From Dromaius novaehollandiae (lineage: Eukaryota > Chordata > Aves > Casuariiformes > Dromaiidae), in contig NC_088117.1 in NCBI RefSeq assembly GCF_036370855.1, positions 1,612,001 to 1,676,000 of the forward strand: 64,000 nucleotides of DNA, in the 5' to 3' direction. Below are positions 12,301-23,200 of this stretch, in pieces (the first letter of the stretch is position 1; each line of letters begins with the position of its first letter). Below the pieces are notes generated by a model. The model did no database searches. It was not told the origin of the DNA and worked only from the letters and a program-made list of their open reading frames with translations. A program made the position numbers and the translations under genes.

Positions 12301-15300
12301 CTCCGCTGTTTTCTCGGCCCTGAGCTGACCTGTGTGCTTCCCGATGCAAATCCCACTGCACCTTTACCAGAGCCCATGGTAAGCCAAGCCCCACCCCAGA
12401 TGTGCGGGGACATGGGCTCTTGGCACAGCTCTGTAGACCTGTCCACAGCTGGGTAGGAAATTTCCTGGGTGGACATGCTACCTCTGAAAGGATCCCTGTC
12501 AACCCTGCGACAAGGGTGCTTGCAGGGACCACTGCAAGACTGCAACAGCTCTGTGGCTTGGTAATGATGAGAGACCCGGGAAAGCTGGAAATGACACTTT
12601 GCCATGGCAGAGGTGTTCCCAGGAGAGCCATGTGAGTCAGACCCTTCATGGCAAAAAGTTGCCCAGGAAGGGGGGAAGGAAAGAACTGCAGTGCCACAGC
12701 AGCTCGAGGCAAGGGGAAAAGCAAACATGTCACAAGATGAGGGCTGCTCACGTGCCCAATTTTATGTAGCCCCATTGCCCCAGTGGGGAGTGGAAGTGCT
12801 TTAAGCTTTGGGGAAAGGATCACAGGCTCAGTGCTATGAACTACAATGCCCTGCCGGATGGAGGCCAGCTACCTCTTTGAGTGCTTGGTGCCTTCAGGTT
12901 GAGCCCTGAGACACCAGTTTTATTCACAGAGACTTGCCAAAATGGGTCTGTCTCAGGAGCTCAAAGGGATGGCACATGCCTCAGTGAGAACAATTTCCTA
13001 TGCTTTAGTAACCTTTCTGCTCCTCTCAGAATTTAGTAAACTCAGGGAACAGTCAGCATTTCTGTAATCACCAAACCTGGCATCACTAGAACCCAGAAAA
13101 GCCCCGCCAACAGCCATTCCCAGAGCAAGGCAGAGGTGGGTCCCCAGGCTAGACCCCAAGTCTACCTTGCATCAGCTGGGAGTTTGCTCCATTGAGGGAC
13201 ATCCACCAGTTTCATCCTCAGGTTTATGCAGAGGGTGATACAGGAAACCATTAGCTTCCGATGGTCTACTTAGCTTTCAGCCAGCAGGTGAAACGCTAGC
13301 CTGCACAGTGGGCAATAGCCCCCACTGATGTTCATGCCATGGAGGTGTTTCTTTTCTGGGAATGACTTAAACCCTGCTGCTCGATCAGTTGACGGATGTC
13401 TCTCATTTCTTCCCTCCTACTGCCCCAGTACTTACGCGAGTTTGCGTATTCACCAGGATGATTAGTCTTTTTCAGGACCATTGTCCTCTGCTTGCATCCT
13501 GCAGGGCTGGAGAGTGAATAAAGGCAATTGTACTCTGGATGGCAGCATGCAAAACCTGCAGTTTTCCCTGTGGTCTGGAGTTGGAGCAGCTCCACTACAT
13601 TTCCTTTGGCCTCCTCAAAAAGCAGCTCAAGAGGCCATTTGATTGCCACAGCCTAAGCAGCTTCTGGAGAGGCATGAAGCGGCACCCGGGGCTTGAGCTC
13701 AGGCAATTCCAATTAGACACAAAGCATAATTAGTAATCTGAGGGGTGGCTAGAAGGAAGCTGTCAATGGAATACTAGGTTTTCCATTTCTCAACATCTTC
13801 TAGCCAAGACTGGACACGTTTTTAGAATGACCATGTTCATCAACCCAATTGGGCTGAACATAGAGCAAACTGGGTGAGATTCTCTAGCCAGTGCTAAACA
13901 AGAGAAGAAATTGCCCTTCAGGTCTTTAAAGTATGTGAAACCATATCAATCTTTTCCACTGAGAAGAATCTCTGTCGATTTTGGCTCCTCTTTTCAGACC
14001 TGCTTCCAGAATGAGAATCGAAGACAATTTTTCACTTGTAAAGGATAGATTAAATAGAAGGGTGTTTTTGTCTAGTTTCCGTTATTTAGTGACACTTCTT
14101 CAGTCCCTGCCTGATGCAGTCTGGTAGTGGATCCAAGAGAATAATAGTAAGTCCTTAGTCACGCTATCCACTTGAAGGTGCCTTACAAACACCCACAGAT
14201 GAATTAATCCTCTGAATCCACCTGCAACTGGAAGGAGCAAATCTCCCCCACCAGACCTGAGGGTTCCCTTCCACAGTTCTTTGTTCCATGTTTACAAAAC
14301 TAGTCTGTACTTCAAGCCTGAGCCAGCAGCAGGAGAAGCTGTCGGAAGGAGAAGCTGGACTCAGAGCTGTGTGAGAACAATCCCTCTGGTCTCACCTCCT
14401 GAAATCTCCAGCCACATGGCAGGTGTTTGTCCCCATGTCCACTGTATTTTTCTACAGCTAGTTGATCACCGTTCCAGGTTGGAGGCTAGAGACCAGCTCC
14501 TGAGAACTCTGCTCCATCCACACAAAGCAGCACATGCATGTTACCAGCACTGGAAGCAATGAACACCCCCAGGACCCATGTGGTTTGCTCTTTCTGTGTT
14601 TTATAAAGAACTCAAGAGCTATCCAAGGTGGAGAGCAAGGAGGAGAAGAACCCTGTACAGAAGCCATAGTGAATGGGAAGATTTGCACTGACACTTACCT
14701 AGGGATAAATGTCTTGATGATGATTTCGCCAGTACTTTGAGGTTCTACAGTGCTCGTGGACATCCTCCCATTTTTCCGAAGGTCTGCAATCCAGTCGGAG
14801 TCAGAAGCTATGGCAATGGTACGCCACTTCCCAGAAAGCTAGAGAGAATGCCTCTGCGTTGATTAATATGGAAAGCAATGAGAGGTTCAGGGATAGAGCA
14901 GGAACCCTGCTATTCCCTTCTCTGTTTAGGCTGCTGATTGGGTGGAAAAGCACCTTTTCTGCAAGGCAGAGCAGGGATCTACCATAAAGAAATAGCCAGA
15001 TGCAAAATTCACCCACTTGGACAAACCCAAGTACTCTGCAACCGTCACAAGTGTGCTAAATATCCTACTAAAGTGTTCAGGCATTCAAATATCTTGCTAT
15101 CAAATGCTGGAAAGTCTGAGGGAGTTTAACTTCCAGCAGGACCTCGGATCCTTTGAAAAATACCCAGGTAAGTTTTGTCTGACCCCTGCTCCCTCATGAG
15201 GGCTGTGTTCAAGCAATACAGCTTCCCCATCCTCCACCAAGGGAAAATTCCCTCAGAAAACATTACCTTTTCTACATCAAAATATTCTTTTAGAGAGATT

Positions 15301-15362
15301 TTGGATTGAGCCTGAAGCACCAACAGAAGTGCCAACTCCAGGAACACTAAAACCACTTTCAT
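9340..15362 (-). CDS. Divergent secreted lipocalin (181 aa, six coding exons)
   Basis: Coding exons are 15362-15267, 14838-14699, 13506-13436, 10412-10302, 9921-9820 and 9365-9340. All have consensus splice sites and the phases 0, 2, 1, 1, 1 of its neighbours. The product has a signal peptide (residues 1 to about 20, LELALLLVLQAQS), the GxW motif SGKWRTIAIAS (34-44), the TDY motif DTDYGSYAIV (113-122) and a C-terminal helix ending EQTVMLPK. The usual lipocalin cysteines are C83 and C176; C109 is an extra, apparently unpaired one. The last exon ends TAG|GTGAGT. The family carries small hydrophobic ligands outside cells; the ligand here is unknown. The LFLYGR stretch and the helix resemble the LCN8/LCN9/MUP and odorant-binding group more than Ex-FABP or PTGDS, so an LCN8-like name is possible but I do not assign it. 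It is the least familiar member of the cluster, yet its frame is intact. Confidence 0.85.
10550..10690. repeat. C/A-rich degenerate tandem repeat
   Basis: CACACCCCTTGCA-type motifs recur several times in about 140 bp. This lies just upstream (minus sense) of the 10412 exon, within intron 3 of the lipocalin gene. I see no function beyond possible length variation. Confidence 0.45.
11736..11766. repeat. Trinucleotide microsatellite (TTA)n followed by (CTA)n
   Basis: About five TTA/ATT units pass directly into four CTA units. It lies in the 3-kb intron 3 of the 9340-15362 lipocalin gene. Confidence 0.85.
13778..13945 (+). mobile_element. Old CR1-type LINE 3' region (diverged)
   Basis: The segment runs through CAAGACTGGACACGTTTTTA, then ATTGGGCTGAACATAG, then ACTGGGTGAGATTCT. 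This order matches the 3' region of an old CR1 subfamily common in turtles and archosaurs. Many substitutions indicate great age. It sits in intron 2 of the lipocalin gene, antisense to that gene. Confidence 0.6.
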
Positions 15363-15451
15363 CTTCACAGCTGGTCCCTCTCACCCCCCTGGCACAAACC
15401 AACAGTCTTGCAACACACACGAGAAAGATGAGATCTGCAGGGACCTCCAAG

Positions 15452-15457
15452 CTTATA
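15452..15457 (-). promoter_or_regulatory. TATA-like box of the 9340-15362 lipocalin gene
   Basis: GATATAAGC reads on the minus strand about 90 bp upstream of the ATG at 15362. The three neighbouring lipocalin genes have TATA-like boxes in comparable positions. Confidence 0.5.
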
Positions 15458-15469
15458 TCCCTGTGCACA

Positions 15470-16950
15470 GATCCTTGGAGGCAGCAGAGCAAACCCTCCC
15501 CCGTCCGCCTTGGCCATTTATGTGATGGCTAGTATCGTTGGAGAGATAATATCATTAGTTCTGGCCTCACCTGACTTTGCCTTTATTTATGTGTGCACCC
15601 GAACAACATGTTCCTACTGAGGTCTGGGACAGAACGATCCCCTCAGGTCCTCAAGAGGGTACAGAGAGAGGAGGGATGATAAATTCTCTGTGGGCTGCAG
15701 CTCCGCTGATACTTTCCTTGGGATCAACATAATAGGCTCCAAAGAGTGATGCAGAGCCCGAAACAACACTCTTCTGGTATCTTGTCTTGTTTTTCTCTGG
15801 AGCAATGGTGGCTTTTTCCCTGGTTGCAGTCAGCTAGGTCCAGAACCTACTTCCCTGGAATCGCCTCCTTGCAGAGCCCTTTCTGGAGCTGTCTTCACCC
15901 CTCAGGTCTGAGTATCAATTCGCCAAACCTGCTGCTTTCACCCCCAGAAACACCTGACTTGTTGCAATGCTGAGCATATGAGCCCCCAGTTCCCATAGGA
16001 AACTAAGCAGAGTACAGCACCTTGGAGACCTAAAGTGCCACTAAGTCTGTCTGCACATTTTCATCCGTCAAAGTCTGACTCCAACATCTTCAGACAGTGT
16101 CATCTGTGTATATTTGTAAGAAACAGCATTAGACCAGGAGGACAGTCTTATTAGGTGAATGTGTACTGCAAAAATCAAAGGCTCTACTAACGCATTATTT
16201 TTGCTGACAGCACTGTTGCCTGAAGACATGATTCTTTTATGCAAAACACCATTATTTCATTCAGACCTTTAAGCAAACTCCTAGGCAGGAGGTAAAGTGA
16301 ACTTCCCAAGTCACCAAAGTCAATCTCAGTAATATAATGTATTTAATACTATCCATGGGACCCACATGCACTTTATTAACATTGCACCCATAGTTCAGCA
16401 TCTTTAACAGAAAGAAAATGCTAAAAGGAGAATAGCCAGGAGATTCATGTTTTTCTGAGCTTCCCAGTTGTTTGGCCTGTGGGGGTTACACAGCACACGG
16501 TCTGCAAACTCCACCTTCTCCAGGAGACATCTCTTTTGTGTGTTTGAGGTGCTGGCTTGGGGATAATTCTTGTCTTCATGGACAAGATCCCACAACTACT
16601 CCAAAATCATTCTGAAATGTCGAAGAAGATAGTGGGGCTAGATCTAGGCAGATTCTTCCTCGCAGTCTTCTGAACATGAGGGCCTTCAAATCACATCAAG
16701 AGCAGTTGGTTTCTCATGGTCAGGTGAGAACAGACGTTGCCAGGAAAGACTCAGACAAGAAGGCATGAGTACCTCAACCTTTCTGTGCCCTTTTCCACAT
16801 CATGATTATTCCCCCACTCACTTCAACAGCAGGGGCACATTTTCCTTAGTCCTCTCTTTGCTAACAAAGTAATTAATACAATTCATTATGTTTAGCTGGC
16901 ATATATCATTTGATCTAAAACTATAGCATGCACTCCACATCTATTCTCTT
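15470..16950. other. Intergenic, nothing recognised
   Basis: This lies upstream of the lipocalin start at 15362 and downstream (minus sense) of the broken lipocalin copy. Only short unrelated frames are present. Confidence 0.5.
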
Positions 16951-16957
16951 TCATCAC

Positions 16958-17263
16958 CTTGGTCAACATTACTGTCTGTTCCTGTCCTCCTGACTGAGGT
17001 ACTTTCAGGCAGTGAGAGCAGAGCACTTCTTCCACCAAGCCACAGTGAACACATTGTGTGTCCCTTTGTTCTCTTCTTTCAAGAATGTACAGAACAATAA
17101 TGCACTGTGGTCGGATAAAAACCACGCCACTATGGTAAAAGCCATCTTGGAAAAGAGATTTATCTGCAAGATCATCCAAAGTTTCCTACATCACATAGAT
17201 GGCTTCACATGCCCAGCACCAGTGACTGGAACAGGAGCATTGCCCTCTGCTTTCTCCCGGCAG
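16958..17263 (-). pseudogene. Broken, nearly intronless copy of the neighbouring lipocalin (exons 3-5)
   Basis: On the minus strand, AAGCAGAGGGCAATGCTCCT near 17250 differs at only two positions from the matching stretch of exon 3 of the gene at 9340-15362. The segment 17163-16958 then reads like exons 4 and 5 joined: YHSGVVFI corresponds to YGSYAIVL, IIVLYIL to KILVLFLY, RDTQ to RNTK, and QEQTVMLTK to KEQTVMLPK. It is 206 bp against 213 bp for the two functional exons together. Exon 3-like and exon 4-like parts are separated by only about 30 bp, whereas the real introns are 3.0 kb and 0.4 kb. Frame breaks in the exon 3 part make it non-coding. A decayed retrocopy is likeliest; a duplicate that lost its introns is the alternative. 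I did not find exons 1, 2 or 6. Confidence 0.55.
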
Positions 17264-17269
17264 CTGGAA

Positions 17270-19230
17270 GCTGCTTTTAGCAGTCCAGAGCAGGCAATGC
17301 CACACAGTTAGGAACCTCTTTCTTCACTCGGATGTAGTGTTCTAGAGAAAGCAGGGATTTCCCTAACAGATAAGTCTGATAAATGGGATACATGTTTCTT
17401 TCATCTCGAGTGACTTTGCTGTTCTGTGTGGCAAGCTCCATTTGTCCATATCTTAGTGTGGTCCTACCCATTGGGAACTTAGGTTAATGAGGGCTGAGCA
17501 TACAACCCACGCAGGACTTGTGGTGCCTGACCACCTCTCTGCCACAAATGTTCTCTCATCTACTTTTTTCTGCCTGTCACCTTGAGAGGTGCGTACTTGA
17601 CCGAATATCAGAGTAGCTATGATTGGCAGGAATAGTCATGAAATCAGATTCTCCCATGTTTCCCTGTTGGTAGCAACAAGCTCACCCTGCCTTGGAGATT
17701 GTGGGTGGGAAGGAATGTGAAATTCCTGTTTTTTTTTCCAAAGGAGTAGCTGATGTTGTAGCTGTCCTGCAAATTAGGTTCCCTAATTGGCTTCAGCCTT
17801 CTAAATAAACTCTGGGAGGATTCATGCCACATCCTCACCTAAACTGGATAAGACATTTTGAGTTCCTACTGGGTAAGTCTTGATTCCAGTAGAGAAGGGA
17901 TTTATTCTAAACAAAGGGAACCAGTTCCCATATTTTTTTGCTAAATAGGAGTCTTACAGACTCTTCTTTGTAAAGAAATTTGTAAAGAAATTGCTAGCCA
18001 GAATTCAGCTGAGGTCCAAGAAGGACATTTTTCACAGTGCCTGTAGGTGTATCCTCTTGCACACTTTAAGCAGTGGTCACAGTGTTCTTTTACCATGACC
18101 ACAAGCTAACCCCTTCTCATCTCTGCATAGTGCCAAGAGCCCCTGTGAAATCTTCCTGAAAGTACGTCATGAACCAGATTAATTTGGTCTCTCCAGACTT
18201 TTTCAGGTACCACCCACACTGGTGCCTTATTGCCACCGTTATGCATGAGGAAGCAGCTGTCCTTTCCCAGGATTAACTCTGATTCCTGGAACTACAAAGA
18301 TCAATCCCCTGACAATGGTTTTCCTGCTTATACATATTTTATTGCATTAAGAGAATGACATCCGGCTCTGCAGTGTCTGCAAGCACAGCCCAGACAAGAT
18401 TATTCACCACTTAACGGGAGATGTTTATAGCAGAGCATTACTGCTGTACTTTGCACAGTGTTTCACATCAGAAAGGATTGTGCTTAGAAACAGTGCTCTT
18501 TCCAGAGAGCTTGACAAAAGCCTGATGCTGATAAATGATTGAAAACATAACATTTAGCAAAGGCATTGGCATTGTGGGGGTCATTCAGTACAACTTCCCT
18601 CCCTGGAAATACCTATTTCTTACGAAAAAAGTTCCGGGCATTATTCCTTGGGAAAACTTCTGTGGCCAAGGCTTAGCAATTTTACAAAACTCCCCCCTAA
18701 TCTATTCAGATCTCTAGAGGACATTGCATGTCATCCTTCTGCTTGCCAAAGATGTACTGGTCCAAGAGGGAGTAGATCTCTGCAGTACTTCACACCAACA
18801 GGCGGGAACCTGGCTTTTGTGGTCAGATGAAACACAGATGATCTGTCCTGGATTGCATTTGTATTAGCTGGGCTTTCTGTGCCTGTCTAAAGCTCACAGC
18901 GTGTGCTGAAGTTAGCTGTGCTAGAGACTTTCAGACACAAAGGGAAACAAGGCAAAAAAGCACTGTAATGATGCTGTAGATAAGACACCCTGTCTCTGGG
19001 TTGCCCCTAAGCAAATAAAGGCTCTGAACATCCCACACATTGATCAGAGAGAGTGAGGAACCACTGGTTGCGCCCTCTGTCCCAGCACTGTGAGCTCCAA
19101 AACACCTGGACTGCGAGGGGAGACCCAAGGTCACTTCTATACCAAACTCCATTGGGCACCCTGACATAGTGAAGGTGACGGTAACTCAGCAGTGACGCCT
19201 TTGCTGTTGGCAGATTTCTGTAGCTGCCCA
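17270..19230. other. Intergenic, nothing recognised
   Basis: This AT-richer DNA lies between the lipocalin fragment and the olfactory receptor. I see no exon set, repeat family or RNA gene. It may contain the noncoding 5' exon of some transcript, but nothing marks one. Confidence 0.5.
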
Positions 19231-19238
19231 GGCAGCGC

Positions 19239-20201
19239 CTAAGCAGAGACTCTCTGTTCCAGCAGCCCCCTATGCAGGGCCTTCCTGATGGCCCCTCTGA
19301 CTTCACTGTTTCTCAAGCTGTAGATGACAGGGTTCAGCATGGGAGTTAAAACAGCGTACAGCAGGGCAAGGACCTCATGCATCTCCTTGGAGCGGCTGGA
19401 GTGAGGCACCAAGTACGTGATGGCTCCGGCACCAAAGAACAGGCACACCACAGTCAGATGGGAGGTGCAGGTAGCAAAGGCCTTTTGCCTTCCTGCTCTC
19501 CTCTGGAGGACAGCCCGAATGATGCGAACATATGACATGAAAATAAGGAGGAAAGACCCCATTGCAATAGTCCCAGCCAAAGCATATGACACAGCCTCGT
19601 TGAGGCGAGTGTCAGGGCTGCAGGATGCCTTCAGCAAGAAGGGCACCTCACAGAACAAGTGGTCGATCACGTTGGACCCACAAAAGGGTAAGTGGGCTGT
19701 GAGGAAGGCTTGGATCAGAGATGAGAATGAGCCATTCAGCCATGAAACAGCCACTAAGCAGAGGCAAATCTTCTTGTTCATGAGTGTTGTGTAGTGGAGG
19801 GGATAGCAGATGGCCAGATACCGATCATAGGCCATGGCAGCCAGGAGCATGCACTCAGAGCCCCCAAAGCAAAGGAAGAAATAGATCTGTGTAATGCAGC
19901 CCACAAAGGAAATGGTCTTCCGTGGTGAGAAGGAGTCCTTGAGGATCTTGGGGAGGGTGACAGAGGAGTAGCAGATGTCCAGGAAGGAGAGATGGCCCAG
20001 GAAGTAATACATGGGGGAATGCAGGTGACCATCCAGCCAGACGAGGGTCATTATGAGAAGGTTCCCCAGCACAGTCACCAAATAAATGAGTAAGAAGCCC
20101 AGGCAGAGAGTCACCTGTGCTTTGTAGGCACTGGAAAAACCCAAGAGAAGAAATGTAGTGGGACTGCTGACATTTCCCCACTGCAGGGATTGAAGGCTCA
20201 T
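19239..20201 (-). CDS. Olfactory receptor, class II, intact single exon (320 aa)
   Basis: This is a seven-transmembrane odorant receptor of olfactory neurons, signalling through G-olf. Visible motifs, in order, are: N-glycosylation site NVS near the N-terminus; FLLLGF; LGNLL in TM1; HSPMYYFLGHLSFLD leading into TM2; MAYDRYLAICYPLHY after TM3; the cysteine-rich second extracellular loop (LPFCGSN...HLFCEV); KAFATCTSHL in TM6; and PMLNPVIYSLRN in TM7. I chose the Met at 20201 over an upstream in-frame Met at 20252, because it puts the glycosylation site and FLLLGF at the usual distances. No frame breaks are seen. It does not look like the OR14 group that dominates bird repertoires. GSECMLLAAMAYDRYLAIC and HLHSPMYYFLG recall OR5V/OR2/OR12-type receptors; I do not assign a subfamily. 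It stands alone, transcribed in the same direction as the lipocalins on either side. Confidence 0.93.
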   Translation of the reverse strand: MSLQSLQWGNVSSPTTFLLLGFSSAYKAQVTLCLGFLLIYLVTVLGNLLIMTLVWLDGHLHSPMYYFLGHLSFLDICYSSVTLPKILKDSFSPRKTISFVGCITQIYFFLCFGGSECMLLAAMAYDRYLAICYPLHYTTLMNKKICLCLVAVSWLNGSFSSLIQAFLTAHLPFCGSNVIDHLFCEVPFLLKASCSPDTRLNEAVSYALAGTIAMGSFLLIFMSYVRIIRAVLQRRAGRQKAFATCTSHLTVVCLFFGAGAITYLVPHSSRSKEMHEVLALLYAVLTPMLNPVIYSLRNSEVRGAIRKALHRGLLEQRVSA

Positions 20202-20259
20202 CTGGAGGAAGAACAGGAGGAAATAATGGACAGGTGGAAGGAAGGTGAGCACTCACCCC

Positions 20260-23200
20260 TGCCATGGGACATCACTAACTCTTTGTTGTGCTGATAGCTT
20301 GGGCTGAAGCCATGCCATTGCCTCCTGCACACATCACATCTCCCTCCAGGAGCACTGAGGATGGGAAACAGCTGGTGAGTCTTAGCCTGTGGACTTTTGA
20401 TCTTCAAGCCATCCCCAAAGGAGCCGATACCTGCACTTCCATGCATGTTCCCATTCCCCAGTAGCTCTGTTTTGGCTAGTATGGGGGCTGCTCTCTGGCT
20501 AATTACCTCTAAGGCAGCTAGAGAACTCTGGCAGGAACCAGACTGACATGGCTAAAACGGCTCCAGCTCTCCTGGTGCTTGTTTGGAGAACACAAGGCAC
20601 AGCGGAGACACCTCACTGTGTCTCCCTCTGAGCTGGGGCAGGTTCCAGTGTTTAACGTGTCAAAACTCTGCATCACCTGAAGGACACCAAAACCCAGGAA
20701 CCTCAGCAGTGCAGTCATTAAGGGTCCCCGGGACTGCTAAACGAGAATGAATGATAGTAGCTCATTGCTCCCCTCCTGGTTTCATGAGCATAATTAGAGA
20801 GTGGTCTAAAAATTCCCCAAAACATGGAAGGTTAGACTTTGCCTTGCTGAACCCTTACTGCCCATCAATGAAGCAAGTCCTCGTTACGTCATTAGTAAGT
20901 GATGCACAAGTCACTCCAAATGAATGACAGAAAGACCTCCTGTTTCCCCTCTCCCTCATAGATTATGTGAACAGATTTTACCCCATTGCCAAAAAAAAAA
21001 AGAAAAAACAACATTAAAAACAACAGACAAAGGAGGGGTATCCCTGCAAAAACTGCACTTTATGTATTAGCCTTGTGTGCACACCAAAAAAGTAATGTGG
21101 GGAGGGACCCCTGGGAGATCACATGAAGATCATAAAGGCATCTGGAGGTGATTGTGTAGTTCTAACAGATTTGAGGATGGCAAAAAAAAAGTGGAGACAC
21201 TAGCCTGGAGGAAAAGGGAAAGACTGAACATAATGTGAGACTGGAGCTCAGGGATAAATGAAGATGAGATACACAAGATTTTAAGAGTGAACCAAAGGCT
21301 AGTGAATCCACAGACAGAAAGAAGAGCAGGAAGGAGATGATCAGAGATTTATGTCCAAGTCAGCAAGAGGAAGGTCTAGGTCTAATGCAAGAAAGCACTC
21401 CAGTAGGAAGGGAAAAGCGTTCAGTAATCCAGGCTGGTGGAAATGACGTGCCAGGCTTTGAACCAAGGAGGGAATGGAGGTCAGAGAAAAGGCATTTACT
21501 CTCTTGGTTTGGCATGTGCTGGAAGAGTAGGAGCTGGTAAACAAGGGCATAACAATGGAGAGGACAGACAAAGGAAAGGAAAGCACCTGTATGGATAGAA
21601 AGAGCAGCTGGGAAAGTGGTATAGATAAGCAAAAGGCTGATGTCTCCTTTGGCTCAGGAAAAGCAGATAGTCCATAAGAAATAACAGAAACAGTTGTGGT
21701 ATCGCACCAGGCCAGTATGGAGGAACTCAAACTACTACATGGAGCAGCCTGTGAAATCAGATGTTCTCAGAGTTTGGAGAAATAGTTGGTGGGACCAGAG
21801 CAGAAGCAGAGGTGGACATGAGCTGTTTGGAAGAAGGATGAGAAAGGGAGGTGAGGTAGAAGGGTAGCACAGCGCAATAGGTTGAAAGGCACCATTGAAA
21901 GACCTGCCTGGATCCAAATCACCTTGGGAAAGCAGGAAAGGAAGTTCCCTGGACAGTGCTGGGAGTCTGTCATAGATTCCTCAGTCAAAATGAAACAAGT
22001 ATAAAGCCCTAAGACAGAAATTTTTCCAGGAAGAGTACCTCTTTGGAGAGGGAGGTTATAAATCACAGGCTGACCTACAGTGGGGGCTCCGGATATCCCT
22101 CAGTATGTCAATCACTGATGTCTTTACTAGATCACAGCATGTAGCAAGCTGATGAGTGTTTTTTTTAAACATTTGTTCCTAAAAAACAAGCTGTTATACA
22201 ACAGCTATCTGTAGAAAATCACTTCTACTAGGGTGGGCATAAGTCAATGAAATTTCACTTAAGTGGGAAGATCAACAGAAGCAGACTGGTGGCTGTGGCT
22301 CTGAATACGCACAGATCAAGACAAGTGAAAAAAGCTAGTTACTGCAGCTGGATAGATTTGTGAAGTCAAGCATGCAAATGCAGAAAAGGGCTGGAAATTC
22401 CTGGAGCCAAATATACAAAACCAGGTGAAAATTGCCGTTTGAGCACAAGGGAGAGGCTGATAGACTAAGGCTTCTTCCCTAGTGAACAAATAATATATGT
22501 GCACCAAGAAGGAAATTAGGAATGAGCAGAAAATCTGCAAAGGAAAAGAGCCTGAAAAGCAGTAAACAAAGTCTGAACTGAAAGATCAAGGAATGCAGAG
22601 AGACAGTGAAAGTTGCTTGTTGTCTTGGGAGATTAATGCAAACTCTTCAGTCACGTAGTTGAGGTTTAGGCAGCCTTGAGGTACTTCTCAGTTCAATACC
22701 AGGGAGGTCAGAGATTGCCCACTCCCAGTTTTCTAGGAGGACAATGACACTTTAGGGCAAAGGCAGGGTGACAGATGACAACATTAGGATGTGGGGACAG
22801 CTGTTCAGAGAAGGAGGAAAGTCTGCAGAGGTCTGCTGCACATCAGCAGGGCTGTGGGACAGGAGCATGGCTGCATCTGAATTCAGGAGGAATTAGTGCT
22901 TCTGTTCCTGCAGCAAGGATGCAAAGTGTCTCTCCGTTGGAGGCTACATCGGACAGGAGAAGAAGGATCTAGAGCTGGGCATTTGCAAGGGGTTAAGGGA
23001 AAGAGAAGTCAAAGATATGATAAAATGCAACTCAGGCTTCCAAGGAGAGATCCCACCAGACGAACGAGCTGTCTGGCTTTAATAAGATACCTGGTTTTCT
23101 CAGCAGTGGGAATGGCACAGCTGTAACCTGTCTGGGCCTCAGAAATTCCTTTTTAACCTGGAGATGAGCAGGGGCAAACAGTCAGGGAGCAGTGAGGAGG

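Noticed and set aside
16404-16595. Short minus-strand frame as a possible last exon of the broken lipocalin copy
   Set aside because: No residue pattern resembling the KEC...QSA ending of the parent gene.
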